From NCBI RefSeq assembly GCF_036669915.1, contig NC_089319.1, forward strand, positions 18,473,885-18,537,884: DNA of 64,000 nucleotides, written 5' to 3'. Position numbers and translations under genes: made by a program. Of this stretch, positions 1-9,582 are shown piece after piece. Within the stretch, counting starts at the first letter, position 1; each line of letters opens with the position of its first letter. The notes below the pieces were generated by a model. It was not told the origin of the DNA, ran no database searches, and saw nothing but the letters and a program-made list of their open reading frames with translations. This stretch comes from Pocillopora verrucosa (Eukaryota; Cnidaria; Anthozoa; Scleractinia; Pocilloporidae).

Positions 1-447
1 TTCGATCTTTTACAACAGTTATTTTAAAATCGTCCTTTTAGATTCGCTCACATACAAATATTTTCAAACAGGACGGATGATCACATAACAATTCTCTTCC
101 AAATTTTTTTTTAGTTGTTAACCAGTTATTTCAATTCCCTTTCTTTTCCTCTCTCCTCCCCCCCCTACACACACACACACACACACGCACACACACACAC
201 AGGTTTCATGATCTGAAGTATTCATACATTTATGGCCCATACCCATGAAGCCACAAGAAAAAAAATTTATAACAATTTTGCTAGTCAACCACTTTTAATA
301 CACATTACACTACATCTCATGCACCTAAAGGATATCTACGCAAATCATATTCACAGCACAAATTATTTGCTGAGTGTAATGGTAAAAGTGTTAATTTCGT
401 TGTCATTTCCACATTATCATTTCTTTTCGCAAAAAACATTTGAGTGT
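1..447. other. 3' flank of TRIM gene 1, with CA microsatellite
   Basis: No gene seen. A (CA)n microsatellite lies at about 170-204 behind a short C-rich run. The block is recognisably related to the DNA downstream of TRIM gene 2 (about 16370-17281) and TRIM gene 4 (about 38930-39838). All three share the phrase ttttacaacagttatttt or a close variant near their outer edge and a stretch ending just before the stop codon. It therefore marks the downstream edge of the duplicated TRIM unit. The small plus-strand reading frame at 232-537 has no recognisable domain and overlaps the TRIM stop region, so I do not call it. Confidence 0.7.
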
Positions 448-2661
448 CTATTTCAAGATATAAATTTTTTCGTCTTCATAGTCACAAACCAAAATACGGC
501 CATCTGGTGTTGTACCTATTGCTTTCGGACCGTTTAGCTTAACAACAGTTTTGCCAATAAAGCGACCCTCCATTGTAAACTGTTGAATGCGTCCATTATC
601 TCTGTCACAGACCAAAAGATTCTGATTATCACCATATTTTTCAACACACAAACCCTGCAAGGATAAAAATTGTCCATCAGCTTCGCCTTTTTCTCCAATC
701 TTGTACAAGAACTTCCCTGATTTGTCAAACACTTTCAAACAATAGTTTCCATTGTCAGATACAATAAACTTTTTTCGGTCATAAATGCAGCCACGCGGTT
801 CGTTTAGCTCACCAGGGCCATTGTCCCCAAATTTGAACATAAATTTACCATCTTTGTTTAAGACCTGGATTCTGTTGTTACAGCAATCCACAACAATAAC
901 ATGTCCGTCATCATTTATGAAAATTCCTTCGGGTCCTCTAAATTCGCCGTCTCCAGTCCCTCTCTTTCCTATGCTCTTCACAAGTTTCTCTGTCTGTAAA
1001 TTGAATCGTTGAATTCGGCCGTTCAATGCATCCACCACAAGAAGCTCGTCATCATTCAGGAATGTCACTCCAGCTGGACAAAGCAGCTGCCCAGGCCCTT
1101 TTCCACAGCAGCCAAATTTTCGCACAAAATTTCCATCCTTATCAAAGATTAGGATGCAGTCTTTTTCATCGTCACTAACAGCTATCGTTCCTTTGCTGTT
1201 GACAGCAATCCAATTTGGACTTTCTGGAATTTCCCCTTTAAGAACTAACTCGCCCACAACATCAATCCGTCGTTCCTTCACGTGGACCTTTAGAGGACTG
1301 GTAAAGAGTTCGTCGCCATTTATCGTGACTGTCATGTTGTAGGTGCCAGGTACTTTAGGAACAAACTTCACGTGGAAATCATCATTTTCATTTTTAAAAG
1401 TTCTTAAACTTGCTACATCTTCAGTGGGTTCTATGAGCACTTTAACATCAAATTCATTCTGGCATTTACTTGTTAGCTCTTCCTCAATCTTTCGCTTTGG
1501 ACAAATCAGAAGCTCTGCTTCCAGACCAGCTTGGAGATTTTTAGTAAGAGCTTCCATTGATGACAACCGTACATCTCTTTCATTGGTTATCACTGACCCC
1601 ACGTTTAGGTTGTCAAGTGCATTAGTCGAGAAATACTTCACGAATGAACTAACCGGAAGTGAGGGGACTGTGACCTTGTTGAGATCTCCAAATCGCTGCT
1701 CTAAACTCTGCTTACTTTTCAGAACATCCGAACTTGAGCTTCTCTCGACCAGACTTTTCGCAAACTGAACTGCTTGGTCAAGCTGTTTGATCAATGACTT
1801 TACTTGCTCATTTAGAGAGTTTATTTCCGTCATTCTAGACACACGTATATTCTCGAGGATTTTTGTAGCTTCCCGCTCGTGTTCTCGAACCTTCGCGATC
1901 ATTTGTTCGGCTGTTTGGGAAACCTTCCGCTTGGCAACGGTAATATTTCGTTCCAGCTCTAAAACAACTTGTTGAAAAGTTTTAACGGCATCGTTACAGA
2001 CTTTCTTCTTTTCTTCTATCGACTCGACCGCCGCCGTAATGTTTGCTCTCTCGGCATCCGCTGCTTTCTCAAGCGGATCAACATTATGATTCTTGTGATC
2101 AGTGTATATGCAAACTTGACAAACACAAATCTGGCATTCAAGGCAAAAAAACCCGGTTACCTCTCTCTCGTGGTAAGGCTGAGGGCAAAAATACAGACGC
2201 TTTAACAAGGCCTCGTAATCTACGGCTTGAAACTGTTTCACTGCCGTCACTTTGTGTCCTCGAAAGGCACTCTCTTGAAACAATTCGTGTGCATTAACAC
2301 AATTACGACACAGTAATTCTTCGCAAGTGAAGCAATAGCTGATCTCGGCGCTCTTTTTCGTACAAATACCACAGCTGACCTGACTTCCCTTACCACTTTG
2401 TTGTACAGCGAGAAGACTCAACAAACTGTTTTGCAAAAAACCAGTCGGCAAATTATCGAAACAATTTCCTTCTGGGATGTTTACTTGTGCCTGACAATCG
2501 GGACAACGAAATTGTCCTCGGCTTTGGGTTCTCAAAGCGTGTCCCTCTAAACATTTCAAGCAGAAGGTATGAAGACAAGCTATGGTCTTTGGTTTCGTGT
2601 AAGTATCCAGACAAATGGAACAAGTAACATGTTTATCGAGATTCTTCAAGAGAGACTCCAT
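448..2661 (-). CDS. TRIM-NHL protein, TRIM2/3/71-like (paralogue 1)
   Basis: Intronless gene for a predicted RING-type E3 ubiquitin ligase of 737 residues, probably cytoplasmic. Domains in order: C3HC4 RING (about residues 14-58, CSICLD...CPDC), two B-box zinc fingers (about 95-140 and 158-198; second with CLECQICVCQVC), coiled coil (about 205-330), filamin-like domain (about 395-465) and a six-bladed NHL propeller to the C-terminus (last residues ILK). I start at the Met of MESLL, the start shared by all five paralogues; a Met two codons upstream exists only here. All RING zinc ligands are present, so ligase activity is plausible. Variable propeller tips read VVDALNG, VVDCCNN, VSDNGNY and CDYEDEK. 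Upstream lies the tepsin-tail relic in the same orientation. In the family, NHL propellers bind RNA or protein; the ligand here is unknown. Confidence 0.93.
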   Translation of the reverse strand: MESLLKNLDKHVTCSICLDTYTKPKTIACLHTFCLKCLEGHALRTQSRGQFRCPDCQAQVNIPEGNCFDNLPTGFLQNSLLSLLAVQQSGKGSQVSCGICTKKSAEISYCFTCEELLCRNCVNAHELFQESAFRGHKVTAVKQFQAVDYEALLKRLYFCPQPYHEREVTGFFCLECQICVCQVCIYTDHKNHNVDPLEKAADAERANITAAVESIEEKKKVCNDAVKTFQQVVLELERNITVAKRKVSQTAEQMIAKVREHEREATKILENIRVSRMTEINSLNEQVKSLIKQLDQAVQFAKSLVERSSSSDVLKSKQSLEQRFGDLNKVTVPSLPVSSFVKYFSTNALDNLNVGSVITNERDVRLSSMEALTKNLQAGLEAELLICPKRKIEEELTSKCQNEFDVKVLIEPTEDVASLRTFKNENDDFHVKFVPKVPGTYNMTVTINGDELFTSPLKVHVKERRIDVVGELVLKGEIPESPNWIAVNSKGTIAVSDDEKDCILIFDKDGNFVRKFGCCGKGPGQLLCPAGVTFLNDDELLVVDALNGRIQRFNLQTEKLVKSIGKRGTGDGEFRGPEGIFINDDGHVIVVDCCNNRIQVLNKDGKFMFKFGDNGPGELNEPRGCIYDRKKFIVSDNGNYCLKVFDKSGKFLYKIGEKGEADGQFLSLQGLCVEKYGDNQNLLVCDRDNGRIQQFTMEGRFIGKTVVKLNGPKAIGTTPDGRILVCDYEDEKIYILK

Positions 2662-2692
2662 TAGCAAATGAGAGCGAAACGAAACACATCCG

Positions 2693-2806
2693 TTAATTGT
2701 TTGTAATTCCGAGAAACATCAGTTGATCAAACATGAGAGCTTTTAATATCCGCCAACCAAGCGGAACAAACCTCGTGACCTTTTATTTTTGGAGCGGATG
2801 TAAGTA
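2693..2806 (-). promoter_or_regulatory. Conserved upstream block of TRIM gene 1
   Basis: This block begins about 30 bases upstream of the start codon and recurs upstream of all five TRIM genes. Shared phrases on the plus strand are gagaaacatcag and acctcgtgaccttttatttt, separated by about 45-55 bases. Read in the gene's direction the second phrase gives an A/T-rich AAAATAAAAGG, a possible TATA-like element. Survival of the block through repeated duplication makes it the best promoter or 5' UTR candidate. Recent duplication alone could also explain the similarity. Confidence 0.5.
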
Positions 2807-3354
2807 TCACAGGAAGCAGTATGTATATTTAATAATGGCTCTTGGTCCGTTCGTTTCTGTAACTGATAGCAGATGAAAAGAGGCTTTGTGCAGTAAATAG
2901 AGTTTGATGTCATAGGAAGACATTTCCACTTATTAAATGATAGAAGCCATTTTTATCTGCACGAGAAATAAAAGAGGAATTCACTTGTTTGAAAGTCTGT
3001 AAATTTGATATTTTGGCCGGACAGCCCTTTCGTGTGTGTGGAAAGCAAACGCTACATGTGGAGTACGGCGAGGAGTGTTTACAATACTTCCCTCGACCAT
3101 TGCGGAAACTAAATATTATTCCTCAGGCATCTTAAAAGGTTTCAGCCTAAATTAAATTCAAACATAGCTTGTTATTTTAAAAAAAAATCTACTGACTTCA
3201 ATTCTCACAGTAAATAAACTACTTTAATTTCTTTCTTGTCTTTATGTCTTTTGAGATCTTTGATGCATGCCATTGTTGTTATTTCGTCTCTGTTATATAA
3301 CAGTTCTGTTATTGAAAAATTATTTTCAGTGACAAAATTGTTTTGCTTATAACT
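2807..3354. other. TRIM 1 to tepsin-relic spacer
   Basis: No gene seen. The segment around 3000-3140 is clearly related to about 49900-50040 upstream of TRIM gene 5 (shared ggacagccctttcg and cctcgaccattgcg). This shows that TRIM 1 with its tepsin tail and TRIM 5 with the intact tepsin gene descend from one arrangement. Confidence 0.6.
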
Positions 3355-4124
3355 CTATTTCCTTGCTTTCATCTCATCTTGGACAAAACTAAAATCAGTT
3401 GTTTGACTCGACTGTTTTGGAAGTCTTAAAGGGGTTGTTGACGCGCCACTCATAACAGGCGGTTGAACAAGTGGATGGGAGTTAAAAGGGAAATTGTATT
3501 GGAAATTGCTGCAGTGTTCCTTGTGGTCCGCTGGCAGGTAACGCGACAATTGATTGCGTAGTTCTGTTGTGTGACAATTCCTCTGCATTCCCAAAAATTT
3601 GTGAACCACTTTTAAGATTTACTGAGACAGAGCCGGGGATTTTTACATCCAAAGAGTTCGTTGGACGTAAATTGTTGTCCTGAGGTGATAATATACTGTT
3701 GCCGTAGCTCACAAGTTGCGGATCCTTAAGAACGTTTGTCCTTGAATCTGAATAGTGATTCTTTCTTGTTTCAGTAATTGAAGCCAAATTGGATTGCGTG
3801 ACATGATTTCCAACAGCATTCTTGCTGTTCGTTAACAATGGATCAAACAGATCTGTCACGCTGTCCTTAGCAGCTTCTTGGGCGTTAGCTTGTTTGACCG
3901 GGCTTGATAGTGTGATATATCCTCTTTAACGGAAAAAAAATCATCTAATTCAGATTTAGTACCCTTATCTCTTTGATTTGTAGTTTGGTTTCTTCTAAAG
4001 GTGTCACTCCCACTTAAAAGATCAAGTCCTTGGAACACATCCATTACTCCCCTAGAAGATTTCATCTCTGGAACAGTTAAGTGTTGGAATCAAACAGTGC
4101 TGATACTGTAGTGGAGTCTGTTTG
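3355..4124 (-). pseudogene. Tepsin last-exon relic, copy 1
   Basis: Matches the last coding exon of the intact tepsin gene (51509-52309) along its length, including the C-terminal motif FSFVQDEMKARK and the upstream phrase DVFQGLDL. It is broken: one extra base near 3490 shifts the frame, an extra two bases near 3915 shift it again, and about 33 bases upstream of the C-terminal motif are missing. The open frames 3355-3609, 3482-3859 and 3856-4065 are pieces of this one exon. The splice acceptor at 4125 is still present. A non-functional duplicate. Confidence 0.85.
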
Positions 4125-4205
4125 CTGTACATGGAAAAGAAAAAGTAAACTACCTTTAGTTTATGAGCTTTTAGTTGCTAATTGACCGAATATTTTTTGT
4201 CTTAC

Positions 4206-4279
4206 CGAATGTGAACTCATTCCAGAAAATAGAGCAAGACTTTGATCTGCTGTTGACTGAAGTCTACAGTGTCTCCAAC
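4206..4279 (-). pseudogene. Tepsin exon relic (LFSGM exon), copy 1
   Basis: Counterpart of the intact 81-base exon at 52394-52474, still flanked by GT donor and AG acceptor. It is only 74 bases long: a 7-base deletion destroys the frame ahead of the LFSGMSL motif. Together with the next-exon breaks this confirms the copy is dead. Confidence 0.8.
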
Positions 4280-4706
4280 CTGCAAGATACAAAGAGACAA
4301 AGATTACCAACTTAACAGTCAGAATCGAAGGGTGAATTCAACTTTAATTCATCATGGTTAAAAAGAAAGGATTGTTAATGGATACACTGTCCTGAGGAGA
4401 AATTGTACTGTTAGTGTACCTAATCATTTGTGGATCCTCTTAAAGGTTTGCCTTTGAAATTTTTCTTGCCTCTTAAATTGAGGTCACATAGGACTGCGCA
4501 AAATGATCTCAAAAGGAATTATTATATTGGCTGCTTGGCTTTAAACTTAGAATCCACTCTCATCAAAATAAGAACCAATATGAAGAAACAAAAATAACAG
4601 TAATAATAATAATAATAATAATAATAATAGTGATAATAAATAAAAGAGAAATAGATCATCAGAGGTATAAACCTGACATGGTCAGTCTAGAGTTTATAAA
4701 ACTTAC

Positions 4707-4744
4707 CACTTGGACATCTCTTTCTTCAACTAAGACTTGGACAT
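4707..4744 (-). pseudogene. Tepsin 38-base exon relic, copy 1
   Basis: Same length, splice sites and near-identical sequence as the intact exon at 52870-52907. It is undamaged itself but belongs to the broken copy 1. A short (AAT)n microsatellite lies nearby at about 4603-4630. Confidence 0.65.
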
Positions 4745-5034
4745 CTGCAAGGAAACAAAATCAAGCTTTGTAGAGTTCAATGCTAAATAAGTTCAACCTC
4801 AAATGATCAAATGCATCTACACTGTATGTGTTCTACATGAAGTACAGCTATGATCTTTAACTCTTGGACTCATCTGTTGTGTATTCATTTAGAGGAGACA
4901 CTCACTCTTTAATTACCTTCTATATTCTGTCTTTATTTATCAATCAACTATCTAATAAGCTGGTGCAACCATGTTACTTGATTAAAGTCCTTTAACATCA
5001 TTCAGTAACCCCACAGATATTACTAACATTGGTT

Positions 5035-5445
5035 TAACCCTTCAACTCCCAAGATCTCATTAGTAATTCTCCTTACTGTCTGCCACACAGTTCTTATGAT
5101 GTTAGTTTGGATAATTATGTATTGTATCAACTTACAGTCCTCTAACTGATATTTTTCTTTATTTTCACCACTTGTCTGCTTGATATTGTATTGATATTGT
5201 AAGGAGAAATTCTGTCTTGGTCACTCATGGGAGTTAACCCTTTCACTCCCACAAGTGACCAAGACAGAATTTCTCCTTACAATATGAATACAATATCAAG
5301 CAGGTAGGTGATGAGAATAGAGAAGAATATCAATCATGGGGTTATTAGTTGATCCAATACCAAATTCTCTGAACTAACATTATAAGAATTGTATGGCAGA
5401 TAGTAAGGAGAATTTATTATCAGATCTTGGGAGTGAAAGGGTTAA
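5035..5445. repeat. Two abutting palindromic MITE-like repeats
   Basis: Two copies of a repeat of about 200 bases share their junction near 5233-5240. Each begins with a form of ttaaccctttaactccc and ends with its reverse complement gggagttaaagggttaa. Inner sequences such as agatcttgggag and ttctccttac recur at 7500, 34869, 57734, 58008 and 61431. The terminal inverted symmetry, uniform size and high copy number fit a MITE. Confidence 0.75.
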
Positions 5446-5987
5446 AGGGTTAAGTACTTTTACTATGTTCTGAATACACTACACTAGCTTAGAGAGAGTT
5501 ACCTTGACTACTTGGAATAATAAGCTGTTTCCTTTAGTTAAAATACATGACAAGGGGAGGGGGGGTATTATCATTAGGATAACCCTACCCCTAAGGTGAC
5601 CTGGCCTAGGATATCTCTAAGGTCAGGGTGGGGTTTAATCTTCTGGGTATTGGGAGCCTGGAAAGATCACAGATGGGAGCACATAGTACTGATTTCTCAA
5701 TTTGTGTTTTTTTTTATTATTCCATCTCTTGCAAATACTGATTACCACTAGTTCATTCCTTCTGAAGGTTGTCACAATGATTTAGGCAAAAATCTATGAT
5801 CAATATTATATGCATTATGCTTACATTTCTCATTTCCCTCTTTTTCTCTTTTTACATTCAGTAAATACAGGATCTAAGTAAAAACAATATATTGTTTCTG
5901 TCCCTATGTGAATGATGCATATCTACACACATGATATTTCACTAAACAAATCATTCCTCATTAAGTAAATTAATCTGATCCACTCAC

Positions 5988-6119
5988 CTTTGTAGCCTTG
6001 GATAAAATACCATTTTCTGATTTTGTAATTCCTTCCAAATTTGTGCAAAATCGAGACATTCTTGAGGCCTCACAAGGAATATCACTCTTCAAAAGGTGCT
6101 CCAAAACATGTAGTGACTT
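5988..6119 (-). pseudogene. Tepsin exon relic (helical domain), copy 1
   Basis: Relative of the intact exon at 53769-53903. It is open for 44 residues (one codon shorter) and begins KSLHVLEHLLKSDIP. Splice acceptor and donor are intact. It sits among broken exons, so I treat it as part of the copy 1 pseudogene. Confidence 0.75.
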
Positions 6120-7269
6120 CTGCAAAAATAAAAAAAATTTGAAGTCTATAACTTTAAAAACAAAACAAAAAAATTTAACCACAATTTCACTTTAAATAGA
6201 GCCCCTTAAATTCATAAATTAAACCATCCCAAATTTGAAATGGTACTTTAGTTTTGTGATCTAAATAGTATAACCCCTCCAATAAAAATAGTCATGGTAA
6301 GAGTCTTTTACTTGCTAATCATATGACAAGCAATTATGGTGTCTAAGCATTACAAAAAAAAAATTTATCCAAACTGGGATAAGCTTGAAAAAGAAAAAGG
6401 AAGGTCCAAATTTTGTTTTTGAGCGCAATCCATTCAAGTTTATTATATTTGTTTTGCTTATTTTTTTGAGTAGTTTAGAGTTTGGCAGTGATATCCTGGT
6501 ATGGATCTGCTGAAATAAACACACAAAGACTAGTCCACAACAAGACTAGTCTTTGCACCTTATTCTGTGATGATTCATATGATTTTGCTGTAAGGAATTT
6601 GTATAACAAAGCTGCCACAGAACAACACATTGACTTATGAATTCAAATTGTGGAGGTAAATTGAACTGAAATTATGGAACTCAATTAAGTCAGTGCCATC
6701 TTTTAATACTGTTAAAATCACCATAAGAAAATTTGACCAGTTAAGTCTATCTTGATTACATTTCTTTTAATTAAAAATAACATTAAGATTTCTATTTACT
6801 TGTGGCCTTTCTTTATAGTTGTTGTATTAAATTCTTTTAACTTTTTATAGAAATGTTATTTCACAGTCAAAACAGTTTACATTTATTTACTCCATTTTAA
6901 TTTCATCTTCTGTGCCATAACTGAAAACTAGCTTGTGAGTGTTCCTCACAGTAGCTAAATGTATTTACTCAATAAACCAGTATTATGCAAGGTCCCCTCT
7001 AAGTCATACCAATGAAAATACAGGAGAAAAGTTCTTTGGTTTAGACTTCTTGTCCAAGAAGATCAGAATGTCCAACGACTTGTTGAGGTCATTTAAAAGA
7101 CTGCACATTCCACTCAGTAATTTTAACCACCAAAGTGTTTCTCTGGTTTGGGACTAAAACCCTTGGCCTCCTACATGTGCCCCACTTTGTCTTTTAAATG
7201 TTCTCCTATTATACCATTATCATAATTATAGATAATTTTGCAAGATGGACTGGCCATTTCTGAAATTAC

Positions 7270-7298
7270 CTTGAATTTTGAGCCCAGTCTTCCCCATA
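7270..7298 (-). pseudogene. Tepsin 27-base microexon relic, copy 1
   Basis: The intact gene has a 27-base exon at 54995-55021 coding YGKEGTKFK. Here the same interval with the same splice sites is 29 bases, a 2-base gain that breaks the frame. Confidence 0.65.
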
Positions 7299-7499
7299 CT
7301 GTAAAGTAATTACAGGGTTCTTACTCTTTTACAAGAACACATTTCAAGGACTTTTTCAGGACTTTTCCAGGACTCAGATAGATATTTCCAGGACTCCAAA
7401 TCTAACCTTAAACCCTTTCATTCCCAAGATTTCAACTTCAATTCTCCTTATGTTCTAGAAACATTTCTTACAAATGTAAATAGTGAAATATTTATTGCT

Positions 7500-7709
7500 T
7501 AACCCTTTAACTCCCAGGAGTGATTAACATGCAACCTCTCCCTACAATAACCATACATTATCCAGCAGACTAGTAATGAGAATATCTTAAGTTAACAAGT
7601 AGAAGTTGTTGTCTTGATCTAACACGAAATTCTTGCCACTGATTTACAAGGAAATGTGCTAGCTTAGAGGGGAGAACTAACAGTCAGATCTTGGGAGTTA
7701 AAGGGTTAA
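7500..7709. repeat. Palindromic MITE-like repeat
   Basis: One 200-base element bounded by aaccctttaactccc and its reverse complement, in the relic of tepsin copy 1. The related element in copy 2 lies at 34869-35080, so it was present before the copies separated. Confidence 0.7.
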
Positions 7710-8004
7710 ATTTGGCAGATTTTCAGGTCTTTACAGGACCTGTAGTCTTTTTCCAAGACCAAACAATCAATTTCAATTAAGTTGTTAGTTTGACCATTAT
7801 GCATGTGGAAAGTTCATCCTGGTTTTAAGTATTTAGCTCTGTTCTCATTTAATTTGTTACCAATCTACTTGTGATATAGCATATTATCTCCACCCAGATG
7901 ATTGATTGTGATTGATTAGAAATGCTGGGAGGCTGGAGTCTATAATAAGTTCCTGCCCCAAAATATAATTAGTAAATTAAAAAGAAACTATGTACTCAAC
8001 ACAC

Positions 8005-8313
8005 CTAGTGTAAATTTAAAATGCTGTTGCACTCCTGGTCCTATACCCATTGCATGCCAAATGTCTTCTCCAAACCCAATACTGGCATTCTCAATATTCT
8101 GATAGTGTTCAATGCAGTCGAATTTGTCGTGGTTGGGAACAAGTGGTTTATCTGAGAGTTGCACATTGTGCAAACAAAGCAGCTTTTGTAAAACACATGA
8201 TTTTCCACTGCCACATGTTCAAGAATGTCCACAGGTCTGCTACATTTTGGTTGGTCTCACCTGTTTGTCTGAATTACAGAGCCATTGGTGGTACTGGCAT
8301 TTTGATGGCTACC
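8005..8313 (-). pseudogene. LIM-domain exon relic, copy 1
   Basis: Exon-like block with AG acceptor at the high-coordinate end and GT donor at the low end. It encodes a LIM-type zinc finger: VDILEHVAVENHV, then YKSCFVCTMCN and, in another frame, FDCIEHYQNIENA. The first zinc-binding cysteine position is a TGA stop, and a frameshift lies between CTMCN and the end of the LIM domain. The parent gene is unrecognised; the downstream phrase GEDIWHAMGIGPGVQQ is shared with copy 2. A pseudogene fused to the tepsin tail. Confidence 0.7.
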
Positions 8314-9336
8314 CTGCAAAACAAGCAACACTACTTAATGAAACAAAAAGTATGCACATAACTGTTTGAATTGTCATCTACCAACTGAAGTAAGAATATT
8401 AAATAAAATGCAGAAAGATGTCAAAAAGTGTAATCTTTAAAACTAACATTTCCTGGTGGGTCAACCTCATGATCAAAAGTTTCTTTATGTCAAGCCAGTT
8501 CAATTTTCCTTGTCTCAACCCTATAAATGTACTTTAAGACAAACAAAAACTTACACAACTTAAACTGGTTAAAAATCTTACACCAAAGGAAAATGTCAAT
8601 CACAACTTATGCAACCAAAGAAATAGTCAGTATGTAAACAACATGAAATAGTTCATTGATTGTTTTAAATCCCTTTGATGAGTAAAGGTTCTCTTCCAAT
8701 TTAAGTCTAATCTAATCTAAAATTAAAGTTTTTCAGACAAGTTGATCAGGTTTGGGCAGCTGCTCACCAAACACAGTGGATGATTCTATTGAAAGACTTC
8801 TCACAATGGAAATAAACTTGACATTCAAAATTGCTGTGAGAAGCTTAATAAATCACCAAGTTTGTCTGCATTAGTCACCTAAGAAATTTGGTCTTAATTT
8901 TTGCTAGTTATCAGATCCTCCATAACTGTTATCCAACGTGTCACTAGCTTAGGCTGATTACATCTGCTAATAAAGCAATATAAAAAAGTATTATCTCACT
9001 TAGAGATATCCCTTCTAAACCCAGGATACTGCTGTTATCATCCCTAATGTTGGCTGCCTTAGTATAATATAAAAACCAACAATTCAATTTTGTGATCTCA
9101 TAAATACAATTTTAAATGAGTAAGACTTTTATTACAACTTCCACTACAAGCAGAACCCACCATGGTTACAACATTATACATAAAAAACAATGTTTATTTT
9201 TTGTTTGCTCATACCAGTTGGAGCTTGTTAGATTAATTTGCAAATTAAATGTAATCTACAACCAAAGCTCCAAGAAAACATCAACAACCACCCACTGTTG
9301 GAAATGAACCAACAAAACTTTTTGTGTGTGCCTGTG

Positions 9337-9571
9337 TGTTATGATAGTTAAACAAACGTTTGGCCTCGTTGCTAAAGGCTTTAATCTACAAAAACCTCGT
9401 GCTACATATACTTCACAAAATGGCGTCTTCACAGAACAAGTCCGCTGACATATGTGTTGGCGGGCACTAAAAGGTATCGGTATCCCGGATTAACAATAAC
9501 ATTAACAATGTAAATTACGAGTACCGGTAAAGTTACTTAAATGAAGTTTCCAATGTTTGACTGTCACTACA
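9337..9571 (-). repeat. 3' LTR of the Gypsy element
   Basis: 235 bp, TG...CA, matching 13171-13405. In coding orientation it contains a TATA-like tatatg about 16 bases ahead of tttttgtagattaaa. Confidence 0.95.
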
Positions 9572-9582
9572 TTCACCCCTTC

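Noticed and set aside
232-537. 101-residue plus-strand frame
   Set aside because: Overlaps the TRIM 1 3' end, low complexity, no recognisable feature.
1343-1768. Long antisense open frames inside the TRIM genes (also near 17988, 25263, 48234)
   Set aside because: They mirror the TRIM codons, recur only because the genes are paralogues, and show no domain.
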